Below, piece by piece: positions 1-7,940 of a stretch of 16,276 nucleotides of DNA. Within the stretch, counting starts at the first letter, position 1, and each line of letters starts with the position of its first letter. The stretch lies in assembly GCA_964417555.1 (NCBI GenBank), contig CAYQIM010000023.1, forward strand, positions 1 to 16,276, given 5' to 3'. The translations under genes and the position numbers were made by a program. The stretch is from CAYQIM01 sp964417555. GTDB lineage: Bacteria > Pseudomonadota > Gammaproteobacteria > Diplorickettsiales > Diplorickettsiaceae. Below the pieces are notes generated by a model, which searched no databases, had not been told where the DNA came from, and worked only from the letters and a program-made list of their open reading frames with translations.

Positions 1-4
1 GGAC

Positions 5-100
5 GCAGGACGAATCGCGGCCTAATTTCAGTCGCGTGATGCGAATTAATTTTGGGGACACGATGGCCAAAATTTTTCATGAGCATAGCGACTCGCTTGT
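5..100. repeat. Left arm of a 96-bp perfect inverted repeat at both window ends
   Basis: Positions 5-100 are the exact reverse complement of 16179-16274. Identity stops on the inner side between positions 100 and 101, and on the outer side at position 4. A small palindrome, AGCGA-C-TCGCT, lies near the inner end at 87-97. One frame is open across the whole repeat when read inward from either end. It encodes a stretch including SRPNFSRVMRINFGDTMAKI and has no stop inside the repeat. This fits the end of an insertion sequence whose two copies face each other, or an assembly that stopped in a multi-copy repeat. I do not recognise the family. Confidence 0.9.
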
Positions 101-153
101 CACGATAGGAATCCAAATCATGCTACTAATACTATGATAGCGTAATCTTAAAC

Positions 154-186
154 AAAAGGGGCTGGCATATAATACCAGCTCCTTTT
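154..186 (-). terminator. Hairpin terminator of the aceE-aceF-lpdA operon
   Basis: A 12-bp stem (154-165 with 175-186, one G-U-type mismatch) encloses a 9-base loop. The stem has GGGGCTGG/CCAGCTCC at its core and runs into an A-tract on one side and a T-tract on the other, so it can work in both directions. It lies 7 bases after the lpdA stop codon, as expected for a Rho-independent terminator of the operon. Confidence 0.8.
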
Positions 187-193
187 ACTTAAA

Positions 194-1624
194 TTAGTCT
201 ATTGTTTTTTTCTTCTTAGGCATATAAAGATCGGTAATAGTCCCTTCAAATATCTCGCTTGCCAACATCACCGTCTCCGATAGCGTAGGATGCGGATGAA
301 TCGTTAGCGCAATATCTTCTGCTTCACAGCCCATCTCAATCGCTAGTGCTATCTCAGCAATCAACTCACCGGCATTCGGGCCAACAATACCGGCACCTAA
401 TATCCGTTGAGTTTTAGGATCAAATAATAATTTGGTTAAACCCTCATCACGACCTTGGCCTAAAGAACGACCACTGGCCATCCAAGGAAATACCGCTTTT
501 TCATAACTGATATTTTTTTCTTTTGCCTCCCGCTCAGTTAAACCTACCCAAGCAATCTCTGGATCGGTATAGGCAACGGAAGGAATACAACGAGGCTCAA
601 AAAAGTGTTTTTTACCAGCAATCACTTCGGCAGCAACACGTCCTTCCGCCACCGCTTTATGCGCTAACATCGGGTTACCCACAATGTCACCAATCGCAAA
701 AATATGCGCGGCGCTGGTTCTTAATTGATTATCAACGCTAATAAAACCCTGCTCGGTGACTTCAATACCTAAAGCTTCGGCACCAATTAATTTCCCATTC
801 GGTTTACGACCTACTGCTGACAAAATTCGGTCAAAACGTTGTGGTTTATCTGGCGCATTCTCGCCTTCAAAACTTACCCATAAGCCATCTTTCTTTGCTT
901 CAACTTGAGTCACTTTTGTTTTTAATAAAAATTTATAGTGCTTACTCAAACGTTTAGAAAGTAGCTTGACAATATCTTCGTCGGCTCCCGCAATAATTCG
1001 TTCACCTCCTTCAACCACTGTGATAGTAGCACCCAAAGCATGATATACTGTGGCCATTTCCATACCGATAATGCCACCGCCTAATACTAAAAGCTCGCCT
1101 TTAGTTTCCTTCAGTTCTAATGCACCGGTTGAATCAATGATACGTGGATCATCGGGTAAAAAAGGCAAACGTACCGGTTGGGATCCCGCCGCAATGATCA
1201 CTTGTTCAAACTGAATGATTTGCTCGCCTTTCTCTGTTTTAACTATTAACTCATGTGCACCGGTAAATTTTCCTTCACCTTGCACAACTTCTACCTTACG
1301 TTGTTTCGCCAACATTGATAAACCGTTAGTTAATTTCTTAACCACACTGTTTTTCCATGCTAGAAGTTTATTGATATCGATCTTAGGCTTACCAAATTCA
1401 ACACCAAATTCTGCCATTGCCGCCGCATCTTCAATGACTTTAGCGGCATGCAATAACGCTTTCGAAGGAATACAACCGACATTCAAACAAACACCACCCA
1501 AGGTTGGGTCCTTTTCAACAATAATGACTTTTTTGCCTAAGTCCGCCGCGCGAAAAGCAGCCGTATAGCCACCCGGTCCGCTACCTAATACCAGCACTTC
1601 AGTTTTTTTAGTTTCTACAGCCAT
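194..1624 (-). CDS. lpdA: Dihydrolipoyl dehydrogenase (E3 of pyruvate dehydrogenase)
   Basis: This flavoprotein reoxidises dihydrolipoamide on the E2 core and passes the electrons to NAD+, in the cytoplasm. The 476 residues match the usual E3 length. The FAD-binding GSGPGG is at residues 14-19, and the redox-active disulfide is C46/C51 in GGVCLNVGCIPSK. The NAD-binding GGGIIG is at 182-187, the second FAD contact is around FAIGD (309-313), and the catalytic pair in HPHPTLSET is H445/E450. The ATG has AGAGGA about 5 bases upstream. It is the last gene of the aceE-aceF-lpdA order and is separated from aceF by 174 bases that carry a palindromic element. The same protein could also serve 2-oxoglutarate dehydrogenase, as in other gammaproteobacteria; this window cannot settle that. 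The identification is secure. Confidence 0.97.
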   Translation of the reverse strand: MAVETKKTEVLVLGSGPGGYTAAFRAADLGKKVIIVEKDPTLGGVCLNVGCIPSKALLHAAKVIEDAAAMAEFGVEFGKPKIDINKLLAWKNSVVKKLTNGLSMLAKQRKVEVVQGEGKFTGAHELIVKTEKGEQIIQFEQVIIAAGSQPVRLPFLPDDPRIIDSTGALELKETKGELLVLGGGIIGMEMATVYHALGATITVVEGGERIIAGADEDIVKLLSKRLSKHYKFLLKTKVTQVEAKKDGLWVSFEGENAPDKPQRFDRILSAVGRKPNGKLIGAEALGIEVTEQGFISVDNQLRTSAAHIFAIGDIVGNPMLAHKAVAEGRVAAEVIAGKKHFFEPRCIPSVAYTDPEIAWVGLTEREAKEKNISYEKAVFPWMASGRSLGQGRDEGLTKLLFDPKTQRILGAGIVGPNAGELIAEIALAIEMGCEAEDIALTIHPHPTLSETVMLASEIFEGTITDLYMPKKKKTID

Positions 1625-1674
1625 ACTTTCCTCTTAAGTAAAATTATCTATTGTCATTGCAAGCACAAAATAAC

Positions 1675-1760
1675 TGTCATTGCGAGCGCCGTAGGCGCGC
1701 GGCAATCCAAAAAATACACCAACTAGATGGCCACGCTCACTTCGTGAGCTCGCCATGACG
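1675..1760. repeat. MITE/REP-like palindromic element between aceF and lpdA
   Basis: About 86 bases bounded by imperfect terminal inverted repeats: TGTCATTGCGAGC at 1675-1687 and GCTCGCCATGACG at 1748-1760, matching at 11 of 13 positions. Inside are two hairpins, GCGCC-GTA-GGCGC and GCTCAC-TTC-GTGAGC. A partial extra copy of the left end (TGTCATTGC) lies at 1652-1660. The TCATTGCGAGC...GCGGCAATCC wording is familiar from dispersed intergenic repeats in many intracellular bacteria. Its place inside the operon could affect mRNA processing or the level of lpdA. Confidence 0.7.
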
Positions 1761-1798
1761 CTTTTATCGTCCCGGATGTATGATTTAAAAAGCATGCT

Positions 1799-3103
1799 TT
1801 AGAGCAGCCAACGCCGGATGTCTGATAAGCAATCCGCTAAATGCACAATAAAACGTGCCCCTTCCGCACCATCAATCACGCGGTGATCATAGGATAGAGA
1901 TAATGGCAACATCAAACGCGGAATAAACTCTCCCGCTTGATACTGGGGCCTATACTGCGCTTTCGACACACCCAAAATAGCCACATCAGGCACATTAACA
2001 ATCGGCGTAAAAGCCGTACCACCAATACCGCCTAAACTGGAAATAGTAAATGAACTACCCTGCATATCAGCACTGGTCAGTTGTTTTTTTCTCGCTTTAT
2101 GACTCACTTCAGCTAATTCTTTCGCTAACTCCAAAAGACTTTTTTTATCAACATCTCTAATAACGGGAACCACTAAACCTTCAGGAGTATCTACCGCAAT
2201 ACCAATATGAAAATATTTCTTAATAATAAGTTGTTCACCATCTGCTGATAAGGAGGCATTAAAGGCTGGAAATGCTTTTAATGTCGTCATCACGGCTTTC
2301 ATAATAAATACTAACGGCGTTAATTTTACTTCTTGCTTAGCAGCAAACGTAGCTTGTGCCTTGCGAAAAACTTCAAGCTCGGTAATGTCGGCTTCATTAA
2401 ATTGGGTCACGTGTGGAACCAGCAACCAATTACGATGTAAATTTTGTGCAGTTAATTTTTTGATACGTGATAAGGGTTTATTTTCCGTTTCACCAAATTG
2501 ACTAAAATCAACCTGTGGCGCCGTCGGCAAGCCACTAGCAGCTGAAGAATTATTAATTTGATTTAAACGCGACTTTACAAAATTTTGCAGATCTTCTTTT
2601 ACAATACGCCCTTTTTGCCCTGTGCCACTGATTTGCTTAAGATTGAGTCCAAATTCACGTGCCAAACGTCGAACACCGGGCCCGGCATGAGTATCACCTT
2701 GATCATCTTCTCCTTCAGCTAATTCAGCTACCACTTCGGTGCTCGTCGTAGATTCGGCCTCAGCTTCAGGCAGTTTGTTTGTGCTAGCTTTTTCTTGCTC
2801 GACTTTTCCGGTCGCCGCTTCTTCTTTAACAGCAGATTTTTCTTCTGCTGTCGTCGTATCGGTCTCAGTTTCTAGAATGGCAATGAGGTCATCTTTAGCA
2901 ACTTTATCGCCCACCTTAACCTTGAGTTCCTTAACTTTTCCGGCAAACGGCGCCGGAATATCCATCGACGCTTTATCACTTTCTAAAGTGATTAACGCCT
3001 CTTCGGCTTGAATCGAATCGCCAACCTTGATCGGTATTTCAATAATAGCCGCCGCAGAAATATTACCTAAATCAGGGACTCGGACTTCTTTTACGTGTGA
3101 CAA
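1799..3103 (-). CDS. aceF: Dihydrolipoamide acetyltransferase (E2 of pyruvate dehydrogenase), single lipoyl domain
   Basis: This is the core of the pyruvate dehydrogenase complex. It carries the acetyl group on lipoyl-lysine and transfers it to CoA. Three parts are visible in 434 residues: one lipoyl domain (about 1-78, lipoylated K44 in ESDKASMD), an acidic Ala/Glu/Thr-rich linker (about 80-138), a peripheral subunit-binding domain (about 140-177, GPGVRRLAREFGL), and the acyltransferase domain (about 205-434) with H407xxxD411 in DHRVIDG. E. coli AceF has three lipoyl domains and about 630 residues, so this is the short form. The start codon is TTG, not ATG: GAGGAG lies about 7 bases upstream, and the lipoyl domain begins straight after it. 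It follows aceE by 51 bases. The identification is secure. Confidence 0.96.
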   Translation of the reverse strand: MSHVKEVRVPDLGNISAAAIIEIPIKVGDSIQAEEALITLESDKASMDIPAPFAGKVKELKVKVGDKVAKDDLIAILETETDTTTAEEKSAVKEEAATGKVEQEKASTNKLPEAEAESTTSTEVVAELAEGEDDQGDTHAGPGVRRLAREFGLNLKQISGTGQKGRIVKEDLQNFVKSRLNQINNSSAASGLPTAPQVDFSQFGETENKPLSRIKKLTAQNLHRNWLLVPHVTQFNEADITELEVFRKAQATFAAKQEVKLTPLVFIMKAVMTTLKAFPAFNASLSADGEQLIIKKYFHIGIAVDTPEGLVVPVIRDVDKKSLLELAKELAEVSHKARKKQLTSADMQGSSFTISSLGGIGGTAFTPIVNVPDVAILGVSKAQYRPQYQAGEFIPRLMLPLSLSYDHRVIDGAEGARFIVHLADCLSDIRRWLL

Positions 3104-3154
3104 GCTGTCTCTCCTCGTTTTTCAAAGGGCATAATTACGCTTCGCACTTAAATT

Positions 3155-5833
3155 TTAAACAGTAATAGGATTAGGTTTTTCAGGATCAAGTTTATATTTT
3201 TCAAGTGCTTCCTGAACTTTATCAGCAGAGATTATCCCTTCTTCTACTAAGGCGTGTAAACTGGCTATGACAATATAAAAACGATTGACCTCAAAGAATT
3301 GACGCAGTCGTTCACGGGTATCGCTACGACCATAACCATCCGTACCCAACACCACATAACGTTGTTTGAAAAAACCACGAATTTGATCCGCATTTAAACG
3401 GATATAATCTGTCGCTGCCACGACGGGACCGCTACGATCTGCCAAACAATCCGCAACATAGCTTCGTTTAGGTTTACCGTTAGGATGCAACAGATTATGA
3501 CGTTCAGTAGCCAGTGCTTCTTTACGCAGCTCCGAAAAACTGGTAACGCTCCAGATATCGGCTGTCACCGCAAAGTCTTTTTTTAATAATTCTGCTGCGG
3601 CAATCACTTCATTCAAAATAGTACCCGATCCTAATAATTGTACATGGCATTTAGCGGGTGCTTTATTTTTCTTTAACAAATACATGCCCTTAAGAATTCC
3701 TTTTTCACTTCCTTGAGGTAGTGCAGGATGTTGATAGTTTTCGTTCATTAAGGTCAGGTAATAAAATACATTTTCTTGGTTTTCAACCATACGACGTAGA
3801 CCATCTTGAATAATCACCGTCAGCTCATAACCAAAACAAGGATCATAAGCGACACAATTGGGCACCACGGAAAAAAATAAAAGGTTATGCCCATCCTGAT
3901 GTTGTAAGCCTTCACCGGCCAACGTTGTTCTACCGGCCGTAGCACCCAAAATAAATCCCCTTGCTTGCATATCGCCCGCCGCCCAGACAAAATCTCCTAC
4001 GCGTTGATAACCAAACATTGAATAGTAAATATAGAAGGGAATCATGGTTAAATTATTCGTACTATACGACGTAGCGGCTGCCATCCAAGAACAAAATGCG
4101 CCACCTTCATTGATCCCTTCCTCTAATAATTGACCTTTGATATCTTCGCGATAATACATCAGTTGGTCTGCATCGACGGGTTTATAACGCTGGCCAACAG
4201 GCGAATAAATACCAATCTGACGAAACAACCCTTCCATACCAAAGGTACGCGATTCATCGGGAACAATAGGCACGATCCGAGAGCCTAAGGTTTTATCTTT
4301 CAGCAGATGACGCAATACGTCCACAAAAATCATCGTTGTAGAAATTTCACGTTCTTTAGACCCTTGTAAAGGATTAGCAAAGGTTGCCAGTGCAGGAACT
4401 TTCAATGCTTCATCGCAATGAGGACGCCGCAACGGTAAGTAACCCGCTAACTTTTTACGCTTTTCTTGCAGATATTGAATTTCGGGACTTTCTTTTCCAG
4501 GATGATAAAAGCTTAATTTTTCGACATCTTCATCGGTCATCTTCAGTTTAAAACGATCACGGAATGCCAATAATTGTTCATGTGTCATTTTCTTTTGTTG
4601 ATGGGTAATATTTTGCCCTTCACCCGCCGTACCCATTCCATAACCTTTGATCGTCTTCGCCAAAATAACCGTAGGTTGACCGGTGTGCTCAGTCGCTGCT
4701 TGATAAGCACTATAGACTTTTTGAATATCATGGCCGCCGCGTTTCAAATGCCAGATATCCTCATCACTGAGATCGGCTACCATGGCTTTCAGTTGTGGAT
4801 ATTTGTCAAAAAAATGTTCACGAATGTAAGCACCATCTTTTGCGCGATAATTTTGATATTCACCATCAATCGCTTCCATCATCACACGTTGTAATAAACC
4901 TTCTTTATCTTTAGCTAACAAGGCATCCCAAGCACTGCCCCATAATACCTTGATAACATTCCAACCGGCGCCACGGAACATACCTTCTAACTCTTGGATA
5001 ATTTTACCGTTACCACGTACCGGACCATCCAATCGTTGCAAATTACAATTCACTACAAAAATAAGATTATCGAGTTTTTCGCGCGCCGCGACAGAAAGTG
5101 CACCCAACGATTCGGGTTCATCCATTTCACCATCGCCACAAAACATCCATACTTTTCTTTGCTGGTTCGTTTGGCTATCAAGTAAACCGCGGTTTTGACA
5201 ATATTTTAAAAATCTAGCCTGATAAATCGCTTGCATAGGCCCCAAGCCCATGGAAACGGTAGGAAATTGCCAAAACTCTGGCATCAACCAAGGATGGGGA
5301 TAAGAAGTCACACCTTTATTGGCTATTTCTTGACGAAAACTCGCTAACTGCGCTTCACTTAAACGATCTTCTAAAAAAGCCCTGGCATAAATTCCGGGTG
5401 AAGAATGGCCTTGTATATAAAGTAAATCACCACCATGGGTCTCAGAAGCGGCATGAAAAAAATGATTAAAACCAACCTCATATAATGTCGCAGCAGAAGC
5501 ATAGGTTGCAATATGACCACCAAGCTCAGAAGAAACCTTACCCGCACGCAATACCATCATCACAGCATTCCAACGAATAAATGCCGCGATACGTTTTTCT
5601 ATTTTTTTATCGCCTGGGAAAGAAGGTTCGCGGTTTACCGGTATTGTATTGATATAAGGTGTGGTGATAGAACCTGGCAAAACCAAACCTTGTTGTCGTG
5701 CCCTATCGATAAGCTGCTGGATAAGAAATTCCGCCCGTTCAGTACCTTCTTCTTTCAAGACAGAGCGCAAGGCATCTAGCCATTCCTTGGTCTCAATAGG
5801 GTCAGAATCTAGGTGAACCGTTTGCTGCGTCAT
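3155..5833 (-). CDS. aceE: Pyruvate dehydrogenase E1 component, homodimeric type
   Basis: This thiamine-diphosphate enzyme decarboxylates pyruvate and acetylates the lipoyl group of AceF. The 892 residues are close to the roughly 887 of E. coli AceE, so this is the single-chain, homodimeric E1 and not the alpha/beta form. The thiamine diphosphate/Mg motif starts with GDGEMDE (233-239) and ends with NCN (262-264). The glycine-rich loop KGYGMGTAGEGQN and the C-terminal SDTRERLRQFF region are also present. The ATG has AAGGG about 9 bases upstream. It is the first gene of the operon with aceF and lpdA. No pdhR regulator gene lies upstream, where ampE is found instead. I see no truncation. Confidence 0.97.
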   Translation of the reverse strand: MTQQTVHLDSDPIETKEWLDALRSVLKEEGTERAEFLIQQLIDRARQQGLVLPGSITTPYINTIPVNREPSFPGDKKIEKRIAAFIRWNAVMMVLRAGKVSSELGGHIATYASAATLYEVGFNHFFHAASETHGGDLLYIQGHSSPGIYARAFLEDRLSEAQLASFRQEIANKGVTSYPHPWLMPEFWQFPTVSMGLGPMQAIYQARFLKYCQNRGLLDSQTNQQRKVWMFCGDGEMDEPESLGALSVAAREKLDNLIFVVNCNLQRLDGPVRGNGKIIQELEGMFRGAGWNVIKVLWGSAWDALLAKDKEGLLQRVMMEAIDGEYQNYRAKDGAYIREHFFDKYPQLKAMVADLSDEDIWHLKRGGHDIQKVYSAYQAATEHTGQPTVILAKTIKGYGMGTAGEGQNITHQQKKMTHEQLLAFRDRFKLKMTDEDVEKLSFYHPGKESPEIQYLQEKRKKLAGYLPLRRPHCDEALKVPALATFANPLQGSKEREISTTMIFVDVLRHLLKDKTLGSRIVPIVPDESRTFGMEGLFRQIGIYSPVGQRYKPVDADQLMYYREDIKGQLLEEGINEGGAFCSWMAAATSYSTNNLTMIPFYIYYSMFGYQRVGDFVWAAGDMQARGFILGATAGRTTLAGEGLQHQDGHNLLFFSVVPNCVAYDPCFGYELTVIIQDGLRRMVENQENVFYYLTLMNENYQHPALPQGSEKGILKGMYLLKKNKAPAKCHVQLLGSGTILNEVIAAAELLKKDFAVTADIWSVTSFSELRKEALATERHNLLHPNGKPKRSYVADCLADRSGPVVAATDYIRLNADQIRGFFKQRYVVLGTDGYGRSDTRERLRQFFEVNRFYIVIASLHALVEEGIISADKVQEALEKYKLDPEKPNPITV

Positions 5834-5849
5834 AATGAATAATAACCCT

Positions 5850-5895
5850 TAAGAGATATATTTTTATAATAAAGCCTCGATTTATCTGAATCCCC
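5850..5895 (-). promoter_or_regulatory. Possible sigma70 promoter region of aceE
   Basis: On the minus strand this A+T-rich stretch contains TTCAGA, then 16 bases, then TATAAA, just upstream of the aceE ribosome site. Both hexamers match consensus only in part. This is a guess from position and composition; upstream read-through from ampE is the alternative. Confidence 0.25.
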
Positions 5896-5916
5896 CGCTT
5901 TCACGGGGATGACGAG
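5889..5916. repeat. Short palindromic repeat upstream of aceE
   Basis: ATCCCC and GGGGAT pair around a 9-base loop and are followed by GACGAGAG. This is the form of the common dispersed repeat in which a hairpin of C and G runs is followed by ATGACG. It lies between the end of ampE and the presumed aceE promoter, and it could act as a weak terminator or a processing signal. Confidence 0.5.
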
Positions 5917-5926
5917 AGCGTACCAA

Positions 5927-6668
5927 TTATAGCAGTATGCCCAAAGTTATAGCGAACACAACGATTAAAAAAATGACTAAAGCGCGATCAATAAGCTTTA
6001 AGGCTTGAGGATAACCTTGTGCGGTTAATTCAGTCGTTTCCTCTAAACCTAAAGCAATACGTCCACTTTTTTCAATAAATTCGCGATTAAAAGATAAATC
6101 CCTGACCAAATGATCCAACCAAAATTGGCTAGTATGAACAAAATTACCCGCTAAAGCACAAAAAATAGAAAAGAGTCGAATAGGTAACCAATCAAGGACG
6201 GCTCGTACTTGACCGGCCGCCTTTCAAAGCCGGATAAGTCGCATGAACATGTGCAGAACGCTCAACTAAACGGTAAACCAAGGCAGCAATCGGACCCAAT
6301 AAAGCAAACCAAAAAATAACACCAAAGAGCGTTTCATTGGCTTGCCAAAATATCGGTTGATGAACTTCTCCTGTGTCATAAATGTTCATCGGCCCTAAGC
6401 AATAAAAAAGTACAAACGCACCAATAAGAAACGCCAACAAGCCATGAACAAAAACCGTACTCAATCCATAAACGAGCGCAACCGGTATAACGATAGGTAA
6501 TACCACCAGTAGCAAAGAAATATAATGCTGTTGTGTCCATGTTTGCTGCTGGATCAGTTGATGTGCTTTATCTACGTACTGTTCAAACCAATTAAAACGG
6601 GCAAGTAAATTACCCTTATGTAAAAATCTTTCTAAACTTAAACACAATAGAAGTGTAATGAATGTCAT
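5927..6668 (-). pseudogene. ampE: AmpE-like inner-membrane protein, disrupted by a frameshift
   Basis: AmpE is an inner-membrane protein linked to beta-lactamase induction and the AmpD system. The first part (6192-6668, 158 residues) starts MTFITLLLCLSLERF and has several hydrophobic segments. After HATYPALKGGR it runs into SSTSRP and a stop. The next frame then continues AmpE-like sequence: KAAGQVRAVLDWLPIRLFS, and later a C-terminal membrane segment ending at 5927. The break is at about 6215-6227, where one extra G in AAAGGCGGCC would explain the shift. Corrected, the protein would have about 246 residues, against about 284 in E. coli. The ATG has GGAG 7 bases upstream. ampE next to aceE matches the order in E. 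coli (ampD-ampE ... pdhR-aceE). A sequencing error is possible. Confidence 0.8.
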
Positions 6669-6722
6669 CTCTAGCTCCTGCCTAATTTAAATTCTTAATT
6701 CTTATTTGTAATAATATACCCA

Positions 6723-6759
6723 TGGCACTTCAAAAAGCGGAATGCTTTTTGAAGTGCCA
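6723..6759 (-). terminator. Perfect 16-bp hairpin after the antiporter gene
   Basis: Positions 6723-6738 pair with 6744-6759 without mismatch, around the loop GGAAT. The hairpin begins 5 bases after the antiporter stop codon. On the minus strand no run of T follows it, so it is not a textbook Rho-independent terminator. It could act as an mRNA 3'-end stabiliser or a partial terminator. The A- and T-runs within the stem itself may help in either direction. Confidence 0.6.
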
Positions 6760-6764
6760 ACTTA

Positions 6765-7937
6765 TCAATCGACTCGCAACTTATCATTTAAAGCTAATGG
6801 CGTAGGATACCGCAAAACTACCCAATAAGACGAGCCTACAAACGTTAAGATAGTGGCTGCTTGGATAAGATAGTTCGCTTTTCCTCCAATTAAAGCAGGT
6901 GTAGTTTCCGCCGCTAAGTAAGCGATTAATAAAGAAAATTCACTGGCCTGCCCTAAACGCACGCCAACCTCACACGCTACATTCTTTTTCTCACCCGACC
7001 AACGCAGCAAAACTTGGAATAACCACGGTTTGATCAGCAACACTAAACCAGCTAATAAAAGCGCAGGAATAATGACTTGTGGTAAATAAGAGAGATCAAA
7101 ACTTGCGCCAATCGCAAAGAAAAACATAATTAAACAAAAATCACGTAAGGGTTTTAAATTATCGGCAATAAAAACAGCAATCGGTCCTTCTGCAATAGAA
7201 ACACCCGCTAAAAAAGCACCTATTTCTGCCGAAAGACCTAAAACACGAGATAATTCAGCCAAACCTAAACACCAACCCAATGCGACTAAGAAAAGATATT
7301 CTTTAACGCGATCAAAACGTATAAATAATTTACTGATAAAATAATGTTGTACGACAAAGGCAAAACCCAATAACAGCGGGAATGTCACTAAGGTTAAACC
7401 TAAATCAGCCCATTTTGATCCCGTCAGATGCGCACCATGGACAAATAACAACATACCAATGGCCAACAAATCTTGTAGCAATAGAACACTAATCATCATT
7501 TCACCTACTGGCTTATGATGTAACGCCAAGGTAGGTAAAAGTTTTAAGCCAATGATTGTACTTGAAAAGATTAAGCTTGCGCCGATTAATAGACTTTCTA
7601 ATAAAGTAAAACTAAATAAATAACCGACAGCAAAACCGATAGTCGTAAACAAGGCCGAAAATACTAAAGTGACGAGGGCGGTTTTTCTAAGACTGCTAAA
7701 GAATTCTTGTGGTGTAAGATCTAAACCGACTAAAAATAAAAGAAATATTATTCCTATATCACCAATCCCACGTGCTACAGCAATATTTGGAACTAACTTA
7801 AATCCACTGGGACCAAAAATAACACCTAATAATATGTATGCTACTAACAAAGATTGACGCGTATAGAGCGCAATCGTTGCTAAAACGGCGGCACCGGTAA
7901 AAATAACAAAAGTAGAAAAGACAAAGCTATGATCCAT
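6765..7937 (-). CDS. Kef-type (CPA2) monovalent cation/proton antiporter, membrane domain only
   Basis: An inner-membrane antiporter expected to exchange K+ or Na+ for protons. The 390 residues are almost all hydrophobic helices, about 11-13 by eye. Family landmarks are LLGVIFGPSG (36-45), the SSTIIGLKLL block followed by LLLQDLLAIG (125-161, Q155 and D156), and GLSAEIGAFLAGVSIAEGP (234-252). The C-terminal NAD-binding RCK domain of E. coli KefB and KefC (about 600 residues) is missing. The gene would therefore be regulated differently or be a simple NhaP/GerN-like exchanger. Its ATG is 3 bases after the putA stop, and its ribosome site GGAGG lies in the end of putA, so the two are surely cotranscribed and probably translationally coupled. 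The transported ion cannot be told from the sequence. Confidence 0.88.
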   Translation of the reverse strand: MDHSFVFSTFVIFTGAAVLATIALYTRQSLLVAYILLGVIFGPSGFKLVPNIAVARGIGDIGIIFLLFLVGLDLTPQEFFSSLRKTALVTLVFSALFTTIGFAVGYLFSFTLLESLLIGASLIFSSTIIGLKLLPTLALHHKPVGEMMISVLLLQDLLAIGMLLFVHGAHLTGSKWADLGLTLVTFPLLLGFAFVVQHYFISKLFIRFDRVKEYLFLVALGWCLGLAELSRVLGLSAEIGAFLAGVSIAEGPIAVFIADNLKPLRDFCLIMFFFAIGASFDLSYLPQVIIPALLLAGLVLLIKPWLFQVLLRWSGEKKNVACEVGVRLGQASEFSLLIAYLAAETTPALIGGKANYLIQAATILTFVGSSYWVVLRYPTPLALNDKLRVD

Positions 7938-7940
7938 CCA

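Noticed and set aside
1215..1568. Open frame of 117 codons on the plus strand
   Set aside because: Antisense shadow of lpdA; no family features.
4574..4894. Open frame of 106 codons on the plus strand
   Set aside because: Antisense shadow of aceE; the aceE frame is conserved throughout.
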